Shown here: positions 1 through 7,209 of the stretch, one piece after another
Layout: every line of letters starts with the position of its first letter
How positions within the stretch are numbered: the stretch's first letter is position 1
Assembly: GCA_015488975.1 (NCBI GenBank)
Contig: WFMT01000288.1
Span: 1 to 7,209 of the forward strand
Reading direction: 5' to 3'
Source of the DNA: Campylobacteraceae bacterium
GTDB lineage: Bacteria > Campylobacterota > Campylobacteria > Campylobacterales > JALSKU01
Length of the DNA stretch: 7,209 bases
Translations under genes and position numbers: made by a program
Notes under the pieces: generated by a model
Told to the model about the DNA's origin: nothing
The model's input: the letters and a program-made list of their open reading frames with translations, nothing else
Databases searched by the model: none

Positions 1-2697
1 ATGCAAAAGGCTATAAAAGATAAGTTTACCACTTTAAGTGGAAATATCGAAGATATAATGCCTTATGATTTGATAAATTCAAAAATGATAACAAATTCTA
101 TAATGGAATTTTTCACAACAGGTCAACTTTCGCAGTTTATGGATCAAACAAATCCACTAAGTGAAATCACTCACAAAAGACGACTTTCTGCTCTTGGTGT
201 AGGTGGTTTGGTAAAAGAGAGGGCTGGCTTTGAAGTTAGAGATGTTCATCCTACTCATTATGGTAGGATTTGTCCGATAGAAACACCTGAAGGTCAAAAT
301 ATTGGGTTGATTAACACTTTGGCAACTTATGCTAAAGTTAATGATTTGGGATTTATTGAAGCTCCTTACAGAATTGTAAAAGATACACAAGTGACAAGTG
401 AAGTCAAGTATATAACTGCAACTCAAGAAGAAGGCCTAACAATAGCACCAGCATCAACAATACTTGATGAAAATGGTAAAATTAAAGAAGAACTTATAGA
501 AGTCAGAAGAGATGGTGAGATTATTTTAGCACATCGAGATAGTGTTGATTTGATTGATCTTGCCTCAGTTATGGTGACAGGTGTGGCAGCTAGCTTAATT
601 CCGTTTTTAGAACATGATGATGCAAACAGAGCTTTAATGGGCTCAAATATGCAAAGACAAGGAGTGCCACTTCTGATAAATAAAGCTCCAATGGTGGGAA
701 CCGGAGTTGAAAAGATAGTTGCTAGAGATTCTTGGGCTTCAATAAAAGCAAAACGAGCTGGTGTAGTTGAAAAAGTTGATAGTAGAAATATCTATATATT
801 AGGTGAAGATGATAAAGGTGCATTTATAGATCATTATACTATGGAGAAAAATATAAGAACCAATCAAAATACTTCTTATACTCAATATCCAGTTGTCAAG
901 CAAAATCAGAATGTAGATGCTGGTGAAGTTATAGCAGATGGACCAAATATGGATATGGGAGAGCTTGCAATAGGAAAAAATGTAATGGTGGCTTTTTTAC
1001 CTTGGAATGGGTATAACTATGAAGATGCTATTGTTATAAGTGAAAAATTGATAAGAGAGGATACTTTTACAAGTGTTCATGTATATGAACATGATATCGA
1101 GGCTAGAGAACTTAAAGATGGCACTGAAGAGATAACAAAAGATATCCCAAATGTCAAAGAAGAAGATCTGGCTCATCTGGATGAAAGTGGTATAGTTAAA
1201 ATAGGAACATATATTAAGCCAGGTATGATTATTGTTGGTAAAGTAAGTCCAAAAGGAGAGATAAAGCCAACTCCTGAAGAAAGGCTTTTAAGAGCAATAT
1301 TTGGTGAAAAAGCAGGACATGTGGTCAATAAATCCCTTTATGCTAAATCTTCAACTGAGGGTGTTGTAATAGATGTGAAGATTTTTACAAAAAAAGGATA
1401 TGACAAAGACCCTAGAGCTGTAAAAGCATATGAGCAGGATAAGAAAAAGTTAGATAGAGATCACTTGGATAAATTGCTAATGTTAGATAGAGAAGAGATA
1501 CTTAAAATCAATTCGTTATTATCAAAAAGTAAGTTAGAATCAGATGTTACAGTAAGTGGCAAAGGGTATAAGGCAGGCGAGAATATAGATAAAGATGATT
1601 TGTTAAATGTCAATAGATTTATGCTTAACAGTGTTGTAAAAGCATTTAGCCAAGAAGTACAAGATGAGTTTAACTCTTTAAAAGAATATTTTCAAAATGA
1701 GAAAAAGAATTTGAAAGAAGAGCATGATGCAAAACTTCAAATACTCAAAAAAGATGATATCTTGCCAAGTGGTGTTGTTAAACTTGTAAAAATTTATATT
1801 GCCACAAAAAGAAAACTTAAAGTTGGTGATAAAATGGCAGGACGACATGGCAATAAAGGTATTGTATCAAATATAGTTCCTGAAGTTGATATGCCTTATC
1901 TAAAAGATGGCAAAGCTGTTGAAGTTTGTTTGAATCCCCTTGGTGTTCCTTCAAGGATGAATATAGGTCAAATTTTAGAAGTTCATTTGGGATTGGTTGG
2001 AAAAAGACTTGGAGATCAGATAGAAGATATATTTATCAAGAAACAAGGAGAATGGATAAAAGATCTTAGAGAAAAGATGATTTCTGTAGGAAATGTTGCC
2101 AAACTTGTTAAAGCAGAGAAATTTATTAATTCTTTAAGTGATGATGAGTTATTGAACTATGCAAGAGACTGGGCAAAAGGTGTAAAATTTTCTACACCTA
2201 TTTTTGAGGGAGTTAATGAAAAAGAGTTTAAAAAACTTTTCGAACTTGCCAAGATTGATATGGATGGAAAAACTGAGTTATATGATGGTAAAACAGGTGA
2301 AAAAATGGAAGAGAAGGTTAATGTTGGATATATGTATATGCTAAAACTTCACCATTTAGTGGATGAAAAAGTACATGCCAGAAGCACAGGACCATACTCT
2401 TTGGTAACTCAGCAGCCAGTTGGCGGTAAAGCATTATTTGGCGGACAAAGGTTTGGTGAGATGGAAGTTTGGGCATTGGAAGCTTATGGCGCATCAAATA
2501 CTTTAAAAGAGATGCTCACAATCAAGTCTGATGATGTTGAGGGTCGTGTCAAAGCATATAAAGCAATAACAAGAGGAGAAAATGTACCTCAAACAGGAAT
2601 ACCTGAGACATTTTTTGTTTTAACCAACGAGCTAAAATCATTGGCATTGGATGTTCGTATTTATAAAGAGGAAGATGAAAATGAAGAAAATGGTTGA
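1..2697 (+). CDS. rpoB: DNA-directed RNA polymerase subunit beta, 5'-truncated by the window edge
   Basis: Beta subunit of the core RNA polymerase, which forms one side of the active-site cleft. 898 residues are visible. The first ATG is an internal methionine: visible residue 45 aligns with E. coli Q513, so about 470-480 residues lie upstream. In order (visible numbering): rifampicin-pocket cluster at 42-66 (QLSQFMDQ, then THKRRLSALG), with D48, H58 and S63 matching the sensitive E. coli D516, H526 and S531; fork region at 91-104 (CPIETPEG, P96 = E. coli P564); the YED motif, E341/D342 = E. coli E813/D814; a charged, probably helical insertion at about 478-590 matching E. coli beta SI2, with about 18 more residues across the wider span from E341 to K611; active-site lysines K611 and K619 in GDKMAGRHGNKG (E. 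coli K1065, K1073); and the conserved C-terminal block 794-827 (RSTGPYSLVTQQPVGG, then FGEMEVWALE). It ends in an acidic tail and TGA, overlapping rpoC by 17 bases. No frameshift is seen. Identification is certain; only the 5' end is missing. Confidence 0.99.
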   Translation: MQKAIKDKFTTLSGNIEDIMPYDLINSKMITNSIMEFFTTGQLSQFMDQTNPLSEITHKRRLSALGVGGLVKERAGFEVRDVHPTHYGRICPIETPEGQNIGLINTLATYAKVNDLGFIEAPYRIVKDTQVTSEVKYITATQEEGLTIAPASTILDENGKIKEELIEVRRDGEIILAHRDSVDLIDLASVMVTGVAASLIPFLEHDDANRALMGSNMQRQGVPLLINKAPMVGTGVEKIVARDSWASIKAKRAGVVEKVDSRNIYILGEDDKGAFIDHYTMEKNIRTNQNTSYTQYPVVKQNQNVDAGEVIADGPNMDMGELAIGKNVMVAFLPWNGYNYEDAIVISEKLIREDTFTSVHVYEHDIEARELKDGTEEITKDIPNVKEEDLAHLDESGIVKIGTYIKPGMIIVGKVSPKGEIKPTPEERLLRAIFGEKAGHVVNKSLYAKSSTEGVVIDVKIFTKKGYDKDPRAVKAYEQDKKKLDRDHLDKLLMLDREEILKINSLLSKSKLESDVTVSGKGYKAGENIDKDDLLNVNRFMLNSVVKAFSQEVQDEFNSLKEYFQNEKKNLKEEHDAKLQILKKDDILPSGVVKLVKIYIATKRKLKVGDKMAGRHGNKGIVSNIVPEVDMPYLKDGKAVEVCLNPLGVPSRMNIGQILEVHLGLVGKRLGDQIEDIFIKKQGEWIKDLREKMISVGNVAKLVKAEKFINSLSDDELLNYARDWAKGVKFSTPIFEGVNEKEFKKLFELAKIDMDGKTELYDGKTGEKMEEKVNVGYMYMLKLHHLVDEKVHARSTGPYSLVTQQPVGGKALFGGQRFGEMEVWALEAYGASNTLKEMLTIKSDDVEGRVKAYKAITRGENVPQTGIPETFFVLTNELKSLALDVRIYKEEDENEENG
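2666..2674 (+). promoter_or_regulatory. Ribosome-binding site of rpoC, inside rpoB
   Basis: The sequence AAGAGGAAG contains an AGAGGA core (2667-2672) ending 8 bases before the ATG at 2681, which is normal Shine-Dalgarno spacing. It would directly abut the ATG at 2675, sits downstream of the one at 2651, and is 17 bases from the one at 2690, so it decides the rpoC start. It lies in the final codons of rpoB, so ribosomes finishing beta pass over it, consistent with translational coupling (inference). Confidence 0.75.
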
Positions 2698-5600
2698 AAT
2701 TAGTATAAATGAGGAGAACAGACCAAGAGATTTTGATCAATTTCAGTTAAGACTTGCCAGCCCTGAGACTATACTCTCATGGAGTTATGGGGAGGTAAAA
2801 AAACCTGAAACTATTAATTACAGAACACTAAAACCTGAAAGAGACGGTCTTTTTTGTGCAAAAATATTTGGACCCATTAGAGACTATGAATGTCTTTGTG
2901 GCAAATATAAAAAGATGAGATACAAAGGCATAAAGTGTGAAAAATGTGGTGTTGAAGTTATCAGTTCAAAAGTGAGACGAAGTCGAATGGGACATATTGA
3001 GCTTGTAACGCCAGTCTCACATATTTGGTATGTAAATTCACTTCCGAGTAGGATAGGAACGCTTCTTGGCGTTAAGATGAAAGATCTTGAAAGAGTATTG
3101 TATTATGAGGCATATATTGTTAAAGAAAGTGCTGATGTATATTATGATAATGAAAATAAAAAGCAGGTATGTAAAAATGATGTCTTAAATGAAGAACAAT
3201 ATCAATCTTTAATGAAAAGATATGATGGTACAGGTTTTGATGCAAGAATGGGTGGTGAAGTTGTAAGAGATTTATTAAAAGAACTTGATTTAGTAGAACT
3301 TCTTGAAAAATTAAAAAATGATATAGACTCAACAAACTCTGAAGCAAAAAAGAAAACTATAGTTAAAAGACTGAAAGTAACGGAAGATTTTTTAAATAGT
3401 GGAAATAGACCTGAGTGGATGATGATTACAGTTTTGCCTGTATTGCCACCTGATCTTAGACCTTTGGTTGCTCTTGATGGTGGAAAATTTGCTGTTAGTG
3501 ATGTAAATGATTTGTATAGACGAGTCATAAACAGAAACAGCAGACTTAAGAGATTGATGGAGCTTGATGCACCTGAGATCATCATAAGAAATGAAAAAAG
3601 AATGCTTCAAGAAGCAGTTGATGCTTTGTTTGACAATGGAAGAAGAGCCAATGCTGTTAAAGGTGCAAACAAGCGACCGCTAAAATCTTTAAGTGAAATC
3701 ATAAAAGGAAAGCAAGGTCGATTTAGACAAAATTTACTTGGAAAAAGAGTTGACTTTTCAGGAAGAAGTGTTATAGTTGTCGGACCAAATCTCAAAATGG
3801 ATCAATGTGGCCTTCCTAAAAATATGGCATTAGAGCTTTTTAAACCACATCTTTTGGCAAAATTAGAAGAAAAAGGTTACTCTACAACTATAAAACAGGC
3901 AAAAAGAATGATTGAAGAAAGGACGAATGAAGTATGGGAGTGTTTGCAAGAAGTTGTTGATAATTATCCAATCATGCTCAACCGTGCTCCAACTCTTCAT
4001 AAACTTTCAATCCAGGCATTTCATCCTGTTTTGATAGATGGAAAAGCCATAAGACTTCACCCTCTTGTTTGCTCGGGATTTAATGCTGATTTTGATGGTG
4101 ACCAGATGGCTGTTCATGTTCCATTGAGTCAAGAAGCGATAGCAGAATGTAAAATCCTTATGTTAAGCAGTATGAATATTTTGCTGCCTGCTTCAGGAAA
4201 GGCAGTAACTGTCCCGACTCAAGATATGGTTTTGGGATTGTATTATATGACTTTGGAGAAAATAGGTACAAAAGGAGAAAATAAGCTTTTTGGAAGTATC
4301 GCAGAAGTTATGATTGCAATTGAAGCAAAACTTCTTAATGTTCATGCCAAGATAAAAACAATGGTTAATAATAAAATCATTTTTACAACTGCGGGTAGAT
4401 TGATAGTTAAGTCTATACTTCCTGACTTTGTACCTGAGCAACTCTGGAATAAAGTTTTAAAAAAGAAACATATAGGTGAATTAGTTGATTTCGTATTTAA
4501 AGAAGGTGGCTATAAAGTTACTGCTGAATTTTTAGATAATTTAAAAGATTTAGGTTTTAAATACTCTACAAAAGCAGGTATTTCAATCTCGATTGATGAT
4601 ATAAAGACACCGCAGAGTAAAGCTGGATATATAAGAGAAGCAAAGAAAAAAGTAATAGAAATCCAAAAGCAGTTTCAAGCCGGTTTATTAACTGAACAAG
4701 AAAGATACAATAAGATTATAGATACTTGGACGGATACAAACAATACTCTTGCAAGTGAAATGATGAAATTGGTTGAGAGCGATAAAGATGGATTTAATTC
4801 TATTTATATGATGGCTGATAGTGGGGCTAGGGGTAGTGCTGCTCAAATAAGACAACTCTCCGGGATGAGAGGACTTATGGCTAAGCCTGACGGTAGTATT
4901 ATCGAAACTCCTATTATCTCTAACTTTAAAGAGGGTCTTAATGTATTGGAATATTTTATTTCAACTCACGGAGCTAGAAAAGGCTTGGCTGATACTGCTC
5001 TTAAGACTGCAAATGCCGGGTATTTGACAAGAAAGCTTATTGATGTTTCACAAAATGTTAAAGTTACTATTGATGATTGTGGTACACATGAAGGTGTTGA
5101 AATATCAGATATCACATCAAATGGAGATTTGATTGAAAGCATTGATGAAAGAGCTTTGGGTAGAGTATTGGCTGAAGATGTTATAGATCATATCACAAAT
5201 GAAGTTCTTTTTAGTGAAGGCACTTTGATAGATGAGAAAAAAGCTATTATATTAAAAGAAGCAGATATAAAATCTGTGATAATTAGAACTCCAATAACTT
5301 GTAAAGCTCCAAAAGGAGTTTGTTCAAAATGTTATGGATTAAACCTTGGAGAGGGAAAACTTGTCAAGCCTGGAGAAGCAGTCGGCATTATTGCTGCTCA
5401 ATCAATTGGAGAGCCGGGTACTCAGTTGACTCTTAGAACTTTCCATATTGGAGGAACTGCATCAACTGAAGCACAAGATCGACAAATTGCAGCTAAAAAA
5501 GAGGGTTTTATCAGATATTACAATTTAAAAACATATAAAACAAAAGAGGATAAACTTATTGTTGCCAATAGAAGAAACGCTGGTATTTTGCTTGTAGAGC

Positions 5601-7198
5601 CTAAAATAAAAGCATTATTTGATGGTATAATAGAGATAAATAATATACATGACGAAACAAATATAACTCTTGTGGGCGAAAATGATAGTGTCAAGTATGT
5701 TTTAAGAAAAAATGATATTGCAAAACCAAATGAATTAGCTGGCGTTAGTGGAAAAGTTGAGGGAAAATTACTGATTCCTTATAAATCAGGCGATAAAATT
5801 GAAAAAAATGAGAGTATAGTTGAAGTTATTAAAGAGGGTTGGAATATTCCAAATAGAATTCCTTATGCTAGCGAATTAAGAGTAAAAGATGGAGAACCTG
5901 TTGTTCAAACTATAACTTCTCATGCAAGCGGAGTTATTAAATTTTACAAATTAATAGGTGATTATCTTGAAAGATTTAATGATATTGAAGAGGGACACTT
6001 AGTAGTTGAAAAAGGTCTTTTTGCTGTAATAGCAGATGATAAAAACAGGGAAGCTGTTAGATACTATATTCCTAGAAATTCTGTTATAAAATTTGCAGAT
6101 AATTCAAATATTGTGAAAAATGATAATATTGCAACTCCAACAAGCAGTGAGCAAACTGTTATTGCAGAATGGGATCCATATTCGTATCCTATTATTGCAG
6201 AAGAAAACGGTACTATTTCATTTGAAGATATAACGCCAGGTATTACTGTTGATGAGCAATTTGACGAACTTACAGGGCAGAGCAGATTGGTGGTAAATGA
6301 ATACCTTCCAAGTGGAGTTAAGCCAACTTTGGTAGTAGCTACTGAAAAAGGTGAAATTTTAAGATATCAATTGGATCCTAAAACTGCTATATTTGTTCAA
6401 AATGGTGAAAAAGTTGAGCAAGCTAAGATATTAGGCCGTATACCTAAGGCAGTCGCAAAATCAAAAGATATTACAGGAGGTCTTCCTCGTGTAAGTGAAC
6501 TTTTTGAAGCAAGACGACCTAAAAATGCAACTGTTATAGCAGAAGTTGACGGTACTATTAGATTTGGAAAACCACTTAGAAATAAAGAAAGAATTATTAT
6601 AGATACTTATGCTGGTAAGTCGTATGAATATCTTGTAGATAAAAACCACCAGATATTTGTACACGAAGGTGAATTTGTCCATTCTGGTGAAAGGTTGACT
6701 GATGGTGTTGTCTCAAGCCATGATATTTTAAGAATCCTTGGAGAAAAAGCTTTGCACACTTATATCATTAGTGAAATTCAACAAGTTTACAGGTCTCAAG
6801 GTGTTGCTATAAGCGATAAGCATATTGAGGTTATAGTTTCGCAAATGTTAAGACAGGTTAAAATTGTTGATAGTGGAAATACGAAGCTAATTGTTGGTGA
6901 TTTGATAAGTAGAAGAAGGTTTAAAGAGGAAAATGACAGAATTATTAACATTGGCGGCGAACCAGCTATTGCTGAACCGGTACTTTTAGGAGTTACCAGA
7001 GCAGCAATCACTAGTGATTCTGTTATATCATCTGCATCATTCCAGGAGACTACAAAAGTTTTGACAACAGCAAGCATAGCTGCTAAAATAGACTATCTTG
7101 AAGATTTAAAAGAAAATGTTATATTAGGAAAAACTATTCCTGTCGGAACAGGACTATATAAAGATGTAGAGTTTAAAATCAGTGCAAAAAGAGCATAA
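2681..7198 (+). CDS. rpoC: DNA-directed RNA polymerase subunit beta' (1505 residues, complete)
   Basis: Catalytic beta' subunit of the core RNA polymerase. The start at 2681 (MKKMVEISIN) is chosen because AAGAGGAAG lies just upstream at normal spacing; in-frame ATGs at 2651, 2675 and 2690 are less well placed. In order: first zinc site C71, C73, C86, C89; switch/lid region GKRVDFSGRS at 354-363; NRAPTLH at 434-440; catalytic Mg motif NADFDGD at 468-474 with D470, D472, D474; GARGSAAQIRQL from 715; bridge helix about 754-784 (FISTHGARKGLADTALKTAN); second zinc site C800, C874, C881, C884; trigger loop TQLTLRTFHIGG at 914-925; a large insertion to about 1258; then KDITGGLPRV and the conserved C-terminal region. 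E. coli beta' is 1407 residues. The excess here is in the trigger-loop insertion (about +144), partly offset by a short C-terminus that lacks about 30 residues of the E. coli tail. It overlaps rpoB, which implies co-transcription. All catalytic and zinc ligands are present. Confidence 0.98.
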   Translation: MKKMVEISINEENRPRDFDQFQLRLASPETILSWSYGEVKKPETINYRTLKPERDGLFCAKIFGPIRDYECLCGKYKKMRYKGIKCEKCGVEVISSKVRRSRMGHIELVTPVSHIWYVNSLPSRIGTLLGVKMKDLERVLYYEAYIVKESADVYYDNENKKQVCKNDVLNEEQYQSLMKRYDGTGFDARMGGEVVRDLLKELDLVELLEKLKNDIDSTNSEAKKKTIVKRLKVTEDFLNSGNRPEWMMITVLPVLPPDLRPLVALDGGKFAVSDVNDLYRRVINRNSRLKRLMELDAPEIIIRNEKRMLQEAVDALFDNGRRANAVKGANKRPLKSLSEIIKGKQGRFRQNLLGKRVDFSGRSVIVVGPNLKMDQCGLPKNMALELFKPHLLAKLEEKGYSTTIKQAKRMIEERTNEVWECLQEVVDNYPIMLNRAPTLHKLSIQAFHPVLIDGKAIRLHPLVCSGFNADFDGDQMAVHVPLSQEAIAECKILMLSSMNILLPASGKAVTVPTQDMVLGLYYMTLEKIGTKGENKLFGSIAEVMIAIEAKLLNVHAKIKTMVNNKIIFTTAGRLIVKSILPDFVPEQLWNKVLKKKHIGELVDFVFKEGGYKVTAEFLDNLKDLGFKYSTKAGISISIDDIKTPQSKAGYIREAKKKVIEIQKQFQAGLLTEQERYNKIIDTWTDTNNTLASEMMKLVESDKDGFNSIYMMADSGARGSAAQIRQLSGMRGLMAKPDGSIIETPIISNFKEGLNVLEYFISTHGARKGLADTALKTANAGYLTRKLIDVSQNVKVTIDDCGTHEGVEISDITSNGDLIESIDERALGRVLAEDVIDHITNEVLFSEGTLIDEKKAIILKEADIKSVIIRTPITCKAPKGVCSKCYGLNLGEGKLVKPGEAVGIIAAQSIGEPGTQLTLRTFHIGGTASTEAQDRQIAAKKEGFIRYYNLKTYKTKEDKLIVANRRNAGILLVEPKIKALFDGIIEINNIHDETNITLVGENDSVKYVLRKNDIAKPNELAGVSGKVEGKLLIPYKSGDKIEKNESIVEVIKEGWNIPNRIPYASELRVKDGEPVVQTITSHASGVIKFYKLIGDYLERFNDIEEGHLVVEKGLFAVIADDKNREAVRYYIPRNSVIKFADNSNIVKNDNIATPTSSEQTVIAEWDPYSYPIIAEENGTISFEDITPGITVDEQFDELTGQSRLVVNEYLPSGVKPTLVVATEKGEILRYQLDPKTAIFVQNGEKVEQAKILGRIPKAVAKSKDITGGLPRVSELFEARRPKNATVIAEVDGTIRFGKPLRNKERIIIDTYAGKSYEYLVDKNHQIFVHEGEFVHSGERLTDGVVSSHDILRILGEKALHTYIISEIQQVYRSQGVAISDKHIEVIVSQMLRQVKIVDSGNTKLIVGDLISRRRFKEENDRIINIGGEPAIAEPVLLGVTRAAITSDSVISSASFQETTKVLTTASIAAKIDYLEDLKENVILGKTIPVGTGLYKDVEFKISAKRA
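5465..6455 (+). other. Enlarged trigger-loop insertion (SI3-type) within rpoC
   Basis: This is a protein subregion, about residues 929-1258 of beta', with approximate edges. The trigger loop begins normally with R919 and H922 and resumes at KDITGGLPRV (1262 onward). From H922 to G1266 there are 344 residues, against about 200 between the matching E. coli positions H936 and G1136. The distal part aligns with E. coli SI3 (WDPYSYPI at 1164 onward, then DELTG). The proximal part is extra and resembles a second copy of a beta-rich sandwich-barrel hybrid module. SI3-type insertions are known in proteobacterial beta', and long versions appear usual in Campylobacterota, from memory of family lengths of about 1500-1517 residues. 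Confidence 0.8.
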
Positions 7199-7209
7199 AA
7201 TATAGATAA
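7199..7209 (+). other. Short non-coding tail after rpoC, no terminator visible
   Basis: Only 11 bases follow the rpoC stop codon TAA. They are AT-rich and hold no hairpin, T-run or start codon. In many Campylobacterota rpsL, rpsG and fusA follow rpoC, but this cannot be tested here. Confidence 0.6.

Noticed and set aside
1..3. ATG at the first base as the true start of rpoB
   Set aside because: The protein begins in the middle of the beta subunit, just before the rifampicin cluster, and the family is about 1340-1380 residues long. The gene continues upstream of the window.
2651..2680. Longer rpoC N-terminus from the ATG at 2651 or 2675
   Set aside because: The ribosome-binding site lies downstream of 2651 and abuts 2675. 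The extra residues (MFVFIKRKMK) have no counterpart at the RpoC N-terminus as I know it.
2689..2700. Programmed +1 frameshift at GGT TGA producing an RpoB-RpoC fusion
   Set aside because: A +1 slip at the stop would enter the rpoC frame, but there is no recognised slippery codon such as CTT in prfB, and rpoC has its own well-placed ribosome-binding site and start.
157..7077. Antisense open frames of 60-130 codons opposite rpoB and rpoC
   Set aside because: They are opposite highly conserved coding sequence, show no recognisable domains, are rich in F/L/S/I as expected from reverse-complemented AT-rich genes, and have no supporting context.
1..7209. Mobile element, CRISPR, toxin-antitoxin, RNA gene or other novel system
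   Set aside because: Nearly every base lies in two intact housekeeping genes of uniform composition, with no direct or inverted repeats of note and no intergenic space that could hold such a system.

Overview
The window is ordinary core-genome DNA holding two genes of the bacterial RNA polymerase core, rpoB (3' two-thirds) and rpoC (complete). Both are on the + strand and together they cover 7198 of 7209 bases. The AT-rich composition and the protein signatures (a long RpoC of about 1505 residues, an enlarged trigger-loop insertion, and an RpoC N-terminus reading ...RPRDFDQFQLRLASPE, then SWSYGEVKKPETINYRTL) point to a member of the Campylobacterota (former Epsilonproteobacteria). I cannot give a genus with confidence. 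The two genes are separate here, not fused as in Helicobacter and Wolinella.

Layout: bases 1-2697 are rpoB, already open at the left edge and lacking about 470-480 N-terminal residues. Bases 2681-7198 are rpoC, whose start lies inside the last codons of rpoB (17-base overlap, different frame) behind a purine-rich ribosome-binding site. The last 11 bases are non-coding, with no visible terminator or next gene. No RNA genes, repeats, mobile elements, CRISPR arrays or promoters were seen.

The two proteins form the catalytic core of RNA polymerase: beta contributes the rifampicin pocket and RNA/NTP-contacting lysines, and beta' contributes the Mg-binding aspartates, two zinc sites, bridge helix and trigger loop. 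The overlap suggests one transcript and coupled translation, which fits the equimolar need for beta and beta'. All catalytic residues I checked are present, so both genes look functional. I found no new biological system. The points most worth a second look are the enlarged trigger-loop insertion of RpoC, which seems to contain a duplicated module, and the gene junction where the rpoC start signals also encode the acidic tail of RpoB.
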